Under the pieces are notes generated by a model. It was not told the DNA's origin. It ran no database searches and worked only from the letters and a program-made list of their open reading frames with translations. From assembly GCA_963836905.1 (NCBI GenBank), contig CAWIKY010000006.1, positions 868,001-932,000 on the forward strand: 64,000 nucleotides of DNA. The letters run 5' to 3'. This document shows, piece by piece, positions 17,390-26,727 of the stretch. Numbering within the stretch: the stretch's first letter is position 1; every line of letters starts with the position of its first letter. The stretch is from CAWIKY01 sp963836905 (GTDB taxonomy: Bacteria > Pseudomonadota > Alphaproteobacteria > Caulobacterales > Hyphomonadaceae). The position numbers were made by a program, and so were the translations under genes.

Positions 17390-18436
17390 CTAACCGCCGA
17401 ATACGGCTTCGAGTGTCCAGCGCACGCCGTCAGGTGCAAACTCGAGGGAAATATCTCCGTCAAATTCCGCTTTCACGGCACGTTCGATCAGCAGAGAGCC
17501 GAATCCGCGCTTTTCGGGAGGCGTGACCTTCGGCCCACCTGTTTCGGTCCAGCTCAAGCGCAGATGTGTCCGGCCGTCCACATCGTCGCATACACTCTTG
17601 AGCGCTACCTGCCCGCTGGGCACCGATAGCGCGCCGTACTTGACCGCATTGGTGGCAAGTTCGTGGAGTGCGAGCGCAAGCGTGACAGCGCGTTTGGCGG
17701 GTAGCAGGGCATCGCAATGTTCGACAACGAACTGATCGCGCGAAAACGATGACAGCGCACTCTCGATCAGGTCGGAGAGCGGCACGTTGTGATACTTGCC
17801 CCGGAACATGAAGTCATGCGACCGGGCATAGGCGGCAAGCCGGTCACGAATGGTCGCGCGGGCTGTCTCGATATCATTCGCATTGCGCAGGCTCATCGTG
17901 ACCAGAGACTGCACCAGCGTCAGCATGTTCTTCACGCGGTGGTTCAATTCACCGAGCAGGACGTGCAGATGTTCCTTGTCGCGCGCGCGTTCGGTGACAT
18001 CCATACCCATGCCGAGGATTTCGACCGGCTTTCCGGCTTCGTCGAAGATCGGCGCCAGTCTGAGTTCGACAATTCCGGTGCCGCCGTTATAGCGGCGATA
18101 GGCGCGCTCGGCGTCAGCAGGTTCTCCGCTCGCGGCCTGTTCGACCATCCGGTCGGTCAGCTCCTGCGTTTCCACACTGTCTGTCCACCAGTGACAGTCA
18201 CGCAGGCGTCGACCGATGATCTCGTCTCGCGCCGGTGGCCCGCCTTCTATCGCAGTGAAATTGTAATCGGTAACGACGCCATCGAGCGTCAGTGTGCCGA
18301 CGAACATCGGCAGATGGGACAACATCATCCGTAACCGGCGCTCGTTCTCCGTTACCGGATCGGCCGCAATGTGCCCGGCGCTCGTTTCTGACGCTTTCGA
18401 ACTCACCCGCTCAATCCCATGCTCGCCCCGGTCCAC
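17390..18436 (-). CDS. PAS domain HWE-family sensor histidine kinase
   Basis: A cytosolic kinase of about 348 residues with no membrane segment. Residues about 30-155 form a PAS domain (LPMFVGTLTLDGVVTDYN ... GMGMDVTERARDKE). It is followed by the HWE core: LLGELNHRVKNMLTLVQSL with the phospho-His, HELATNAVKYGALS as N-box, and W-x-E-x-GGP with GFGSLLIERAV as the G region. Such kinases often sense light or redox and feed the general stress response. The start is uncertain (GTG 18436 or GTG 18406). No cognate regulator is adjacent. Confidence 0.9.
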   Translation of the reverse strand: MDRGEHGIERVSSKASETSAGHIAADPVTENERRLRMMLSHLPMFVGTLTLDGVVTDYNFTAIEGGPPARDEIIGRRLRDCHWWTDSVETQELTDRMVEQAASGEPADAERAYRRYNGGTGIVELRLAPIFDEAGKPVEILGMGMDVTERARDKEHLHVLLGELNHRVKNMLTLVQSLVTMSLRNANDIETARATIRDRLAAYARSHDFMFRGKYHNVPLSDLIESALSSFSRDQFVVEHCDALLPAKRAVTLALALHELATNAVKYGALSVPSGQVALKSVCDDVDGRTHLRLSWTETGGPKVTPPEKRGFGSLLIERAVKAEFDGDISLEFAPDGVRWTLEAVFGG

Positions 18437-18563
18437 CGGAAAGCAGTTAGCACATGCCGTCCGTGTTGCGCTATCCGGTCCGCTGCTTTTTAGGGTGACA
18501 CATACCGGGGCGGAGAACGCCGTCGTGGCGTGAGTTCCATTTATTCAGCACGTGCGGCGCCGC

Positions 18564-19334
18564 TCACGCATCGCGAAGATCCGGCTGACCGTTGGACGCG
18601 GACAGCCCGCCATCGACGGGCAACACAACCCCGTTCACATAGGCGGCATCGTTGCTTGCGAGAAAGGCAATGACGCTTGCGATTTCCGAAGGCTCGGCCG
18701 GTCGTTTCATGGGAAGGCGCTTCTTGAAGGCTGCCATCGTCTCGTCATCTGCAAGAATATCAGTCGCCATGTCGGTGCGGGTCAAACTGGGGGCGACCGC
18801 ATTGATACGCATGCCACGTGGTGCAAGGTCCAGGGCCAGCGACCGAGTGAGATTGGAGATCGCTCCCTTGGCCGCGTTGTACGGGCTCATGCCCCAATCA
18901 CCACCAATGCCCGAAACGGACGACAGGTTGACAATCGAACCGCCGGTTTCTTCAAGATGTGGTACGGCATGCTTGATGCAATAGAACATATCGGTGACGT
19001 TGATCGCGAGCACCTTTTCAAAGGTCTCGTTCTCCAGTTCATCGACCGGTCCACCCCCACCAATTCCGGCATTGTTGACGAGAAGATCAAGCCCACCGAA
19101 CTGTTCGACTACGGCAGAGACGAGCTCGCGCACCTCGTCCGCATCAGATACGTCGCATGTCTTCGTCATCACGCGGTCCGGTGCGCCAAGTTCGTTGGCA
19201 ACGGTCTCCAGCTTCTCTTGCGTCCGGCCAGCTAGCGCAACATTCCACCCATCCGCGAACAGACGTTTGACGGTAGCTTCCCCAATGCCGGATCCGCCGC
19301 CGGTAACGAGGGCTGTCTTGCGGGTCCGGGTCAT
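18564..19334 (-). CDS. SDR family NAD(P)-dependent oxidoreductase
   Basis: A 256-residue classical short-chain dehydrogenase. The cofactor loop TGGGSGIGEA is at the N-terminus, then CDVSD, LLVNNAGIGGGG, the catalytic Ser in NLSSVSGIGG and the YNAAKG (Tyr-x3-Lys) pair, and VVLPVDGGLSASN at the C-terminus. Arg in LAGRTQEKL suggests NADP use. The ATG at 19334 has GGAG 7 bases upstream. The substrate is unknown. It may share a transcript with the two lipoprotein genes upstream. Confidence 0.9.
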   Translation of the reverse strand: MTRTRKTALVTGGGSGIGEATVKRLFADGWNVALAGRTQEKLETVANELGAPDRVMTKTCDVSDADEVRELVSAVVEQFGGLDLLVNNAGIGGGGPVDELENETFEKVLAINVTDMFYCIKHAVPHLEETGGSIVNLSSVSGIGGDWGMSPYNAAKGAISNLTRSLALDLAPRGMRINAVAPSLTRTDMATDILADDETMAAFKKRLPMKRPAEPSEIASVIAFLASNDAAYVNGVVLPVDGGLSASNGQPDLRDA

Positions 19335-19352
19335 CAAGTCTCTCCATCAAAG

Positions 19353-19676
19353 TCAGTTTGAAGAGTTGAAGTCCTCGTTCAGCAGATAGGTTCCGGTATT
19401 GTCGGCGCAGGGAGCCCGACCGGGGTCGCGGTCGGCGACGCTTCCGGGTTCGATGCCTATTGCTTCACAGGCCGAGGGCTTGGCGCGCGCTTGTGCAGCG
19501 GCCGTCTGGCGCTTGCGATCGGCTTCAAGCAGCGTCAGCCGGGTCTCGACGCAGGAATCGATCTGATCCTTTGCCGTCTCTGCCTTGCAGGCGGTATAGG
19601 CCCTCTGGCGGTCAAGACTGGCTGAAGAGGTGCATCCGGCTGCACAAATAGCGAGGCCAGCAATTATCAAACGCAT
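19353..19676 (-). CDS. small lipoprotein A (107 aa)
   Basis: A predicted lipoprotein of unknown role. The signal peptide ends at AAGC-TSS. The mature part has paired cysteines (AYTACKAETAKDQIDSC and later SAC, APC) and an Arg/Gln/Ala-rich helical stretch. The ATG at 19676 is chosen because AGGAG lies 6 bases upstream. The next gene upstream (19705-20040) encodes a lipoprotein with the same AC-x11-C pattern after the lipobox, so the two look like diverged tandem copies. Confidence 0.7.
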   Translation of the reverse strand: MRLIIAGLAICAAGCTSSASLDRQRAYTACKAETAKDQIDSCVETRLTLLEADRKRQTAAAQARAKPSACEAIGIEPGSVADRDPGRAPCADNTGTYLLNEDFNSSN

Positions 19677-19704
19677 GAACATCTCCTGAAATGAGAGGCA
19701 GCGT

Positions 19705-20040
19705 TTATTTGAAATCGCCGCCTGTCGTATCCTGACCGGTTATCTCGGTTCCGACCTCATCCACACATCCGACAGAATCGCGCGTGCCGGCAGCATCAAC
19801 GGTCGCCTCGCTTGTATCACATTGGCTGGTCGAAACAGTATAAGTTTCTGAAAGGTTCGCATCGTCAGACGCCATTTCGCTGCGCGTCTTTTCGATGATA
19901 CAGGCGTCCAAGGCAGGTCCTTTTGGCAGATCGGCGCAAGCGTTCATGGCCACACCATCGGCATAGTCGACATTGGTGGCGCAGCCGGTCAGTGCCAGCA
20001 GGGGCGCTGTCAGGATCAGGGCAAAAATCTTGGTGGTCAT
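19705..20040 (-). CDS. small lipoprotein B (111 aa)
   Basis: A predicted lipoprotein with lipobox LTGC-ATN. The mature chain carries AMNACADLPKGPALDAC, then SQCDTSEAT and VGCVDEVG, and is acidic. GGAGAC lies 7 bases before the ATG. It shares its layout with the neighbouring lipoprotein at 19353: lipobox, AC-x11-C near residue 35-48, two later cysteines. No domain is recognised. Confidence 0.7.
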   Translation of the reverse strand: MTTKIFALILTAPLLALTGCATNVDYADGVAMNACADLPKGPALDACIIEKTRSEMASDDANLSETYTVSTSQCDTSEATVDAAGTRDSVGCVDEVGTEITGQDTTGGDFK

Positions 20041-20105
20041 GAACTGTCTCCGGATGAATACAGATCAAACGACAGCCAGCCGCTTTGGTTGCCAGTGTTC
20101 GGGGC

Positions 20106-21065
20106 TTACCCGATCTCGCCGATGCGCCTCACCAGGAAACCGGCGCGCGGGAAGTGCACATGAAGCGGGCCGGTTGCCTTGTCGACACGCTGGATCACGA
20201 TGCGGTTGGCACCGGAATAGACAAGCTCGCCCTGAACCCAGTCCTTGCCATAGTCATCGGGTGCGACGGCCACCGGCTCGCCCGGAACAAGTCCTTGCGG
20301 TTCGGTACCTGTGGTCGCGGCCAGCAAACGGGGAGACGCATTTGAGGCAATGTCCAGAGCGGCTTCACCGTCAATGTTGGAAGGCGTCTGGCCGGTTGGT
20401 TCATTCAGACGTGTGAACCAGTCAAGCGTGCGCGGCGCTTCCTGAAAGCAGTCTTCGACAAAAGCTTTTACGTGCATGTGGGCGAACCAGATGTTCATGT
20501 GCACATGCACGTCGACCAGCCCCGGCCGTGCTCCGAGAAGCCAGGCCCCTGCACCTGCGCCGCTTGTAGCCGCTAGCCGTTCCTCAACCCAGGAGAGGTT
20601 GGACCGCCATTGATCTCGCAGCATGGGCGCGGCTGCCTTCATGGCATCTGTATCGAACTTTCGCCCCGACAGGGCCGCGCGATCATTCTTGAACGCCTCG
20701 GGGATATGGTCGCCGATCGCGCCGAAGATCACCCCGACGCTGGTCTGGAACCACACTCTGTCGGTCCATCCGGCCACCATTGCATGCAGGCCCTCATGGC
20801 CGGGTGTTACAAGTGAAGGGCGCGGAAAGCGTTTCTCGAGTTCGCGCAGTATGATCGCAGTGTCGCAGTAGATGTCTGCGCCGATCTGCATCACCGGGGT
20901 CCGCCTGTAGCCGCCGGTCAACGGCGTCAGAAGCGGCTTGGGCATCATGTTCGGGACCTCGACGCTCGTCCAGGCGAGGTTCTTCAGCAGAAGTGCCAGC
21001 CGGACCTTCTCGGAAAACGGCGATGCCTTGTACTGATGGAGAATGATATCTTCGTTGCCTGCCAT
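20106..21065 (-). CDS. glutathione S-transferase family protein with C-terminal extension
   Basis: A 319-residue protein. The N-terminal thioredoxin-like GST domain is clear (LHQYKASPFSEKVRLALLLK, then GYRRTPVMQIGADIYCDTA with the cis-Pro/Val and the glutathione-binding D-T/S region). The helical GST C-domain follows to about residue 215. The last hundred residues (starting near GEAALDIASNASPRLL, with a beta-rich end) are beyond the usual 200-220 of a GST. The substrate is unknown. The start ATG at 21065 is the first in frame before the N-domain. Confidence 0.85.
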   Translation of the reverse strand: MAGNEDIILHQYKASPFSEKVRLALLLKNLAWTSVEVPNMMPKPLLTPLTGGYRRTPVMQIGADIYCDTAIILRELEKRFPRPSLVTPGHEGLHAMVAGWTDRVWFQTSVGVIFGAIGDHIPEAFKNDRAALSGRKFDTDAMKAAAPMLRDQWRSNLSWVEERLAATSGAGAGAWLLGARPGLVDVHVHMNIWFAHMHVKAFVEDCFQEAPRTLDWFTRLNEPTGQTPSNIDGEAALDIASNASPRLLAATTGTEPQGLVPGEPVAVAPDDYGKDWVQGELVYSGANRIVIQRVDKATGPLHVHFPRAGFLVRRIGEIG

Positions 21066-21141
21066 ACCGCTTCGCCTTCCCCTGTTTCAGGTCACGCTAG
21101 CTGCAATACTGTCTTTGGGGAACGACACTTTTCGATTTCTT

Positions 21142-21717
21142 TCAAGGGGCGAGCCAGCGCGAGCTTCTGCCTTGCGGGTCGAAAGCGACCAGCGCGCGCC
21201 GGTGACCTTTCCGCGACAGTCGCAACCAGTCGATCTGCATGACGTCAATCGTGAGAACAGCAAACGCAGATCGTCCAAGCGTCTCGTCGCGCCAGCTGTC
21301 GCCGGGAAGCGCAATCTGCTCGCCAGGGGGCTGGCGTGACTGGTAATCGCTTCGTGCGCTGTGCGGAATGTCCTGCCAGACAGACGCCAGATGGTCGTCG
21401 TCTTCCATGAAACGCGCCGCACCCGAGACACGCAGTTGCAGTGACTTCGCCGGGTGCCAGAAGAGGAGCTGAACCTGCGGATTTGCTGTGAGTTCGGCGA
21501 CCTTTGGTGACCTTGCGTCGGTGTGCAGAAACAGGGTCATCTGCTCGGGCTCGAAGTTGCGTACCACCATTGTACGGGTCTGCGGTTGGCCATGTTCATC
21601 GACACTGGCCACGGTCACATGCCGGAACGGTGAGTTTCGGTCTTTGGCAGCGCGGATGAGAGAGTCCACGCAGTCGGTTTCGACATCGTCCAGCGTTTCG
21701 GGCATGGGCTCGTTCAT
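21142..21717 (-). CDS. PPOX-class flavin-binding protein (pyridoxamine phosphate oxidase-like)
   Basis: A 191-residue split-barrel FMN protein resembling the Alr4036-type pyridoxamine 5'-phosphate oxidase-related family. Typical are SPFRHVTVASVDEHGQPQTR, TMVVRNFE, LFLHTDARSPKVAEL and the C-terminal DWLRLSRKGHRRA. The reaction is not established for this subfamily. ATG 21717 has GGAA about 8 bases upstream; an ATG at 21747 would add ten residues and is also possible. Divergent from the acyl-CoA ligase at 21803. Confidence 0.82.
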   Translation of the reverse strand: MNEPMPETLDDVETDCVDSLIRAAKDRNSPFRHVTVASVDEHGQPQTRTMVVRNFEPEQMTLFLHTDARSPKVAELTANPQVQLLFWHPAKSLQLRVSGAARFMEDDDHLASVWQDIPHSARSDYQSRQPPGEQIALPGDSWRDETLGRSAFAVLTIDVMQIDWLRLSRKGHRRALVAFDPQGRSSRWLAP

Positions 21718-21802
21718 TGCAGGTTTCCGTTCGCTTCGCGCTGACATTTGCCGCAGACGCGCTAGAGTTGGCCTGACGCGGATGACAGACTAGGGCAAGG
21801 CA

Positions 21803-23371
21803 ATGATCGATATCGAACGGATAGACCATCTGGCAAATATTCCGGCCATGCAGGCCGCGGAGCGTCCGGACGCAACTGCGCTCTCGTTCGAAGGCCGCGA
21901 AACCAGCTTCAAGGCGTTCGAGCAAGCGGCCAACCGGGTGGCGAACGGACTGCTTGGCCTTGGCACCGTGCCAGGGATGCGGGTGGCCTGGCTCGGCAAG
22001 AACATGGATACATTCTACGAGGTTGCCTTCGGGGCCATCCTCGCACGCGGTGTCATCACCGGTATAAACACGCGCCTTGCAGCCGCGGAAATCGCCTGGA
22101 TCCTGAACGACTGCGAAGCGGAGACCTTGTTCGTCTCGAAGGATTTCTTTGCGACCGTCGAGGCCATCATTGCCGACTGTCCCCGTGTGCGGAACATCAT
22201 CTGCGTCGAGGGGCAATTTGCAGACTGGACCCCGTATGAGGCGTTCTGCGCGGCGCATTCGGCTACACCGCCAAAATTGAACAATGCCATCGATGATGAT
22301 GCCGTGCAGCTTTATACCTCGGGCACGACCGGGTTTCCCAAGGGCGTCGTGCTGACGAACGAAACCTATCTGGGGTTTTTCTCACAGGCGGCTAAGCTCG
22401 AATGGTCAAGCTATGGCGTTGGCGAAGCTGTCATGAACGCCATGCCGGTTTTCCATGTTGCCGGGATAAATGTCGGATTCCTGTCTCTGGCGCAGGGCTC
22501 GGAATGCGTTGTGCTTCGAGACATCGATCCGGGCCTCATCCTGCAGCTCATTCCCGAAAAGCAGATCGCCCATGCCTTCTGGGTTCCGGCCGTCATCATG
22601 ATGCTCCTGCAACATCCGAAGATCATGGACACTGATTTTTCGTCGATGAAGAACGTCTTTTATGGCGCGTCACCCATAGCCGAGACCTTGTTGACGAAGG
22701 CCGTAGAAATCATGGGCGCGCGGTTCACGCAGCTTTACGGTCTGACGGAGACCGTTGGTGCAGCGACCTATCTGCCTCATGAGGCTCACGACCCGGCACG
22801 CGGCAAACTGCGCTCATGCGGCATTCCCTGGCCGGACGCCGACGTTCGGGTGGTCGATCCGGACCAGCGGACTGTCGCGACAGGTGAGGTTGGCGAGATC
22901 GTGATCCGGTCGAACTTCATCATGAAGGGATACTGGAACCGCGACGAAGCCACGAAGGAAGCTATCCGTGACGGATGGTTTCATACAGGCGACGCAGGCT
23001 ATTTCGACGATGATGGGTATTTGTATATACATGACCGTATCAAGGACATGATCGTGTCAGGCGGCGAGAACGTTTATCCGGCAGAAGTCGAGAATGCGAT
23101 TTTCGGGTGCCCCGGCGTGGCCGATGTTGCCGTCATTGGCGTGCCGGACAAGACATGGGGCGAGGCCGTCAAGGCGATCATCGTCTGTGCACCCGGAGAA
23201 AGCCCGGCCGCCGCGGATATCATCGCATTCGCGCGCCAGAAGATTGCCGGGTACAAATTGCCGAAAAGCGTCGATGTGATCGAGGCCATGCCACGCAACC
23301 CGTCTGGCAAGATACTGCGAAAGGATTTGCGCGAACCTTATTGGAAAGGTGCTGATCGACGCGTCAGTTGA
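21803..23371 (+). CDS. AMP-dependent acyl-CoA synthetase
   Basis: A 522-residue adenylate-forming ligase that couples a carboxylic acid to CoA through an acyl-AMP. Motifs in order: P-loop YTSGTTGFPKGVVLT, LYGLTETVGA (A5), GWFHTGDAGYFDDDGYLYI (A7), DRIKDMIVSGGENVYP (A8 hinge) and PRNPSGKILRKDLRE with the catalytic Lys (A10). It resembles medium/long-chain or steroid side-chain ligases (FadD3-like), but the acid is unknown. AAGG lies upstream of the ATG. Confidence 0.92.
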   Translation: MIDIERIDHLANIPAMQAAERPDATALSFEGRETSFKAFEQAANRVANGLLGLGTVPGMRVAWLGKNMDTFYEVAFGAILARGVITGINTRLAAAEIAWILNDCEAETLFVSKDFFATVEAIIADCPRVRNIICVEGQFADWTPYEAFCAAHSATPPKLNNAIDDDAVQLYTSGTTGFPKGVVLTNETYLGFFSQAAKLEWSSYGVGEAVMNAMPVFHVAGINVGFLSLAQGSECVVLRDIDPGLILQLIPEKQIAHAFWVPAVIMMLLQHPKIMDTDFSSMKNVFYGASPIAETLLTKAVEIMGARFTQLYGLTETVGAATYLPHEAHDPARGKLRSCGIPWPDADVRVVDPDQRTVATGEVGEIVIRSNFIMKGYWNRDEATKEAIRDGWFHTGDAGYFDDDGYLYIHDRIKDMIVSGGENVYPAEVENAIFGCPGVADVAVIGVPDKTWGEAVKAIIVCAPGESPAAADIIAFARQKIAGYKLPKSVDVIEAMPRNPSGKILRKDLREPYWKGADRRVS

Positions 23372-23378
23372 TGTCGGG

Positions 23379-24129
23379 TCAGATTGCCAGAAGCACGCCG
23401 CTATAGAAGACGGCCCCCAGAGCGAACGGCAGGAACCGGCTGTCACGTTCCTCCGGGAGCTCTTCCTTCATGACGTTCAGCACGACAGCGCCTGACAGGA
23501 ATGCGAAGAGGAGAGCAATGCCGATTTCCGGCAGGGATATGAACAGGCCGATACCCCAGCCCGCCAGAACCGCAGCGCCCAGAACCCATCGGGCATAGCG
23601 GTCATAGCGTATGCGGTGATCACGGCGCAGACCGTAATCATTGGTGAGGAAATGCAGGGCCATCGCCACGCCGAAAATAGCGAGCGAAACCGGGCCGTTT
23701 TCTTCGCGGTGAAGAAGCAGGTAGCCGATGATGAGATTATAGACGCTGAATGAACTGATGTGCAGCCAGAAGGTGTCCGCCGACGCAGACACTTTTTCTC
23801 CGTCAGGATCGTCTGATTTTTGTGCCGACGCCTGGCGAAGAAACTGTTCCATTCCGTAGAATGCTGCCAGTCCGACCAAGGCGAGTCCGTACACGATGGT
23901 TTCAGCCAGGTTCTCCTGCAGTGACAGGGCGTCGGCGAACACTTCCCGGTGCGAAGCCAGCTCGGGCAGGATGTGCAGGAAAACGTAGGCGACAGCCACG
24001 CCGCCGGACGCTGAAAGCCACATGCTGCGCGGTGTCGAGTTCGAGAAAGCGCAATCGGCCTGCGAAGACATGGATACCGGCCAGAAGAAGGGCGAACGCA
24101 CCGGCCAGGAACGTTATGGTCGCATCCAT
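23379..24129 (-). pseudogene. ZIP-like integral membrane protein, frameshifted near 24036
   Basis: A membrane protein of about 250 residues with seven or so hydrophobic segments and ZIP-transporter flavour (YVFLHILPELASHREVF, ALHFLTNDYGLRRDHRIRYD). The reading frame is broken. The natural start is the ATG at 24129, overlapping the upstream stop by one base, giving MDATITFLAGAFALLLAG...GRLRFLEL. The rest (TPRSMWLSASGGVAVAYVF onward) is in the next frame. Dropping one base of the CTCGACA stretch near 24036 joins the frames as FLELTPRSMW. Whether this is real decay or a sequence error cannot be told here. An internal ATG at about 24072 in the second frame lacks a ribosome site. Confidence 0.75.
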
Positions 24130-24632
24130 CAATAGGCCACGACCTTGTGCACGCCCATATCGGGCGTCTTGTGTTCATTGAGGTTGGCACGTGCAATCTG
24201 CCAGGCAAAACTGAGCGGGTTGCCTTTCGATGCCCAGATGGCGGCTTCTGACGGCACGAACTCCAGCATGGTGAAATTCGGATCGTCCTTGCCCTCGAAC
24301 CAGGCCGACGTAACCGGACCCCAGAACTGGTCGCGCCGGGATGCGTCGAAATGCTCGCGAAGACTGCCCATGAGGCAAGCATGGAAGTCGCGATCCTTGC
24401 CGATCACGCAGCAATGGACTTGGTGATCTCCGGAAGGGGACAGCGTCCGCACCAGATCGCTGTCCTTGTGGGTGAAGAACCAGATGCGCACACCGTCATC
24501 ATCCGGCAGGGGATACATGGGCTGCATATGTTGTTTCGGGTCGGGCGAGCCCAGCATGCAAGCACGTACATCATGAAGCTCGTCCATGATCAGTTCTTTC
24601 GGATTGTTTTTCGCCTTGTCGAGATCAGCCAT
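24129..24632 (-). CDS. general stress-type PPOX family flavin protein
   Basis: A 167-residue pyridoxamine 5'-phosphate oxidase-like protein of the general-stress type (PF16242-like). Marks are the split-barrel strands MQPMYPLPDDDGVRIWFFTH, KDSDLVRTL, HCCVIGKDRDFHACLMG and DPNFTMLEFVPSEAAIWAS. GGAG lies 6 bases before the ATG. Its TGA stop shares one base with the ATG of the ZIP-like gene, so the two form a coupled unit. Confidence 0.83.
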   Translation of the reverse strand: MADLDKAKNNPKELIMDELHDVRACMLGSPDPKQHMQPMYPLPDDDGVRIWFFTHKDSDLVRTLSPSGDHQVHCCVIGKDRDFHACLMGSLREHFDASRRDQFWGPVTSAWFEGKDDPNFTMLEFVPSEAAIWASKGNPLSFAWQIARANLNEHKTPDMGVHKVVAY

Positions 24633-24776
24633 CGCTCCGCTCCTTGTTCATGTGCCGGGACTAAAGAAGAGCACAGGCGGGATAAATGTTCCCGGCTTGG
24701 CTTGCGCCGTTTCGGCGTTAAGGTCGCCTTTAAACAAAAAACGGCACGACAGATGCCGCTTGGGAGACACCTGATT

Positions 24777-26633
24777 ATGGCCGATGGTCACGCACCGCCA
24801 CCTTTCCGGCTCCTGCCGATGAAAGCTCCGGACATCAAGATGGTACGAGGCGAGGGCGGGGCGATCTATCTGACCCCGCGGCAACAGACCGGCGACCGCC
24901 CGCGTACCATTCCGCATTGTCTGGACGAGCGCGCAGCCGAACACCCGGACCGGCCTTTTTTCAAACAGCGCGACCCTGAAACCGGCGATTGGGTGCAGAT
25001 CACCTATGGCGAAGCGAAAGCCGTAACCGACGCATTGGCGCAGGGATTTCTGGATCGCGGAGCCGGTCCGGATGCACCGGTCATGATCCTGTCGGGGAAT
25101 TCGATCCGTACCGCGATGATCATGCTCGCCGCGATGAAGATCGGTGCCCCCGCTGCGCCGATCTCTGTTCCGTATTCACTCATGTCGACTGATTTTGACA
25201 AGCTGAAGCATTGTTTCGCAGCCGTCCGCCCGGCGCTTGTCTTTGCTGAGCAGCTTGCGCCCTTCGCCCCGGCACTCGCCGCCATCGATACCAGCGGGTG
25301 CGTCATGTTCACGGCGGATCAGACCCCCGGCGATACGCTGACCTATGAGGAGCTGGCTGCGACCACGCCGACCGGGGCCGTTCAGGACGCCATGGACAGG
25401 CTGACCGACGAAAGCATCGGCAAGTATCTCTTCACCTCCGGGTCGACCGGAATGCCGAAGCCGGTTCCGACAACCCAGGGCGCCATGTGTGAGATGATCG
25501 CAGGTCAGGAAGGGCTTCGCGACGATGCGCGCGATCCGGAGTACAACCCTGATGAGGTCAGGCAATTCCTCGACTGGCTTCCGTGGAACCATATTTCCGG
25601 CTCCAACGTGAACTTCAACGGTGCCTTGTGGACTGGCTCGACCTTCTGGATCGACGATGGCAAGCCGACGCCTGCGCTGTTTCCGGCAACCATTCGAAAT
25701 ATCCGGGACGTCTCGCCGCATTCATTCGGGAGCGCTCCAATCGCGCTGGCCATGCTCGCCGAAGCGATGGAGCAGGACGATGATCTGCTTCATGCCTTCT
25801 TCAAGAACATGAAGCAGATCGGCTATGGCGGCGCGACGCTGTCGGACGATCTCTATGGTCGGCTGCAGGCGCTTGCCATTCGGGCTACTGGCCGACGTAT
25901 CCCCATCGTGACCATGTATGGCGCAACCGAAACGCAGGGCATTACCGTCGTGCATTGGGAGGCCGAGCGCGTCGGGCTGATTGGCCTGCCGCTTCCGGGG
26001 CTCACACTGAAACTGGTACCGAACGGCGAGAAGCTTGAGGTTCGGGTGAAGGGCGCGACGGTCATGCCGGGCTATCTCGACATGCCGGAAAAGACGGCCG
26101 AGGTGTTCGACGAGGAAGGCTATTATTGCCTTGGCGATGCCGCCCGGTTCGTCGACGAGAACGATCCGAACAAGGGCATCATCTTCGACGGGCGCGTAGG
26201 TGAGGATTTCAAGCTCTCGACGGGCACCTGGGTCAGCGTGGGGACCCTGCGACCGGACTTTGTCGCAGCCTGTTCGCCTCTGGTGTTCGATGCGGTTCTG
26301 GTCGGGCAGGACAAGGATTTCATCGGCGCGCTGGTCTGGCCATCGCCTGCTGCTGTGGGGGCGCTCGTGAAAGCCGCGGGCGGTGATCTGGGTGACGCTT
26401 TGAAAGCCTATGGCGAAGCACTGGCCGTGAAGGTACGCGCGTTCAACGATACCGAACGCGGGTCGTCACGGCGTATCAAACGGCTGGCGGTCATGACCGA
26501 GCCACCCAGCATCGATGCAGGCGAGATCACCGACAAGGGATATGTGAACCAGCGCTGCGTTCAGGACAGACGCGCAGAACTGGTCCGCGCCGTGTTCGAG
26601 CCCGAGCCCGGCGCAGGTGTTATCGAGGTCTGA
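24777..26633 (+). CDS. feruloyl-CoA synthetase-like AMP ligase
   Basis: A 618-residue adenylate-forming ligase. It keeps the P-loop FTSGSTGMPKPVPTTQ, WLPWNHISGSNVNFN, the A5 motif MYGATETQG and GYYCLGDAARFVDENDP, and ends with the PPSIDAGEITDKGYVNQR type seen in feruloyl-CoA synthetases. The last motif replaces the usual PxxxxGK. That family activates hydroxycinnamic or related aromatic acids; the true substrate here is inferred only. ATG 24777 has GGGAG about 10 bases upstream; an ATG 24 bases earlier is in frame. Confidence 0.85.
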   Translation: MADGHAPPPFRLLPMKAPDIKMVRGEGGAIYLTPRQQTGDRPRTIPHCLDERAAEHPDRPFFKQRDPETGDWVQITYGEAKAVTDALAQGFLDRGAGPDAPVMILSGNSIRTAMIMLAAMKIGAPAAPISVPYSLMSTDFDKLKHCFAAVRPALVFAEQLAPFAPALAAIDTSGCVMFTADQTPGDTLTYEELAATTPTGAVQDAMDRLTDESIGKYLFTSGSTGMPKPVPTTQGAMCEMIAGQEGLRDDARDPEYNPDEVRQFLDWLPWNHISGSNVNFNGALWTGSTFWIDDGKPTPALFPATIRNIRDVSPHSFGSAPIALAMLAEAMEQDDDLLHAFFKNMKQIGYGGATLSDDLYGRLQALAIRATGRRIPIVTMYGATETQGITVVHWEAERVGLIGLPLPGLTLKLVPNGEKLEVRVKGATVMPGYLDMPEKTAEVFDEEGYYCLGDAARFVDENDPNKGIIFDGRVGEDFKLSTGTWVSVGTLRPDFVAACSPLVFDAVLVGQDKDFIGALVWPSPAAVGALVKAAGGDLGDALKAYGEALAVKVRAFNDTERGSSRRIKRLAVMTEPPSIDAGEITDKGYVNQRCVQDRRAELVRAVFEPEPGAGVIEV

Positions 26634-26727
26634 GGGCTTGGATACTGTACCGGGCTGATTGCCTGTCTTGCGAACAAAAGGGAAACGCGGCAAGACAATC
26701 TTTACCTTGTCCGGCACACTGGGGCCC

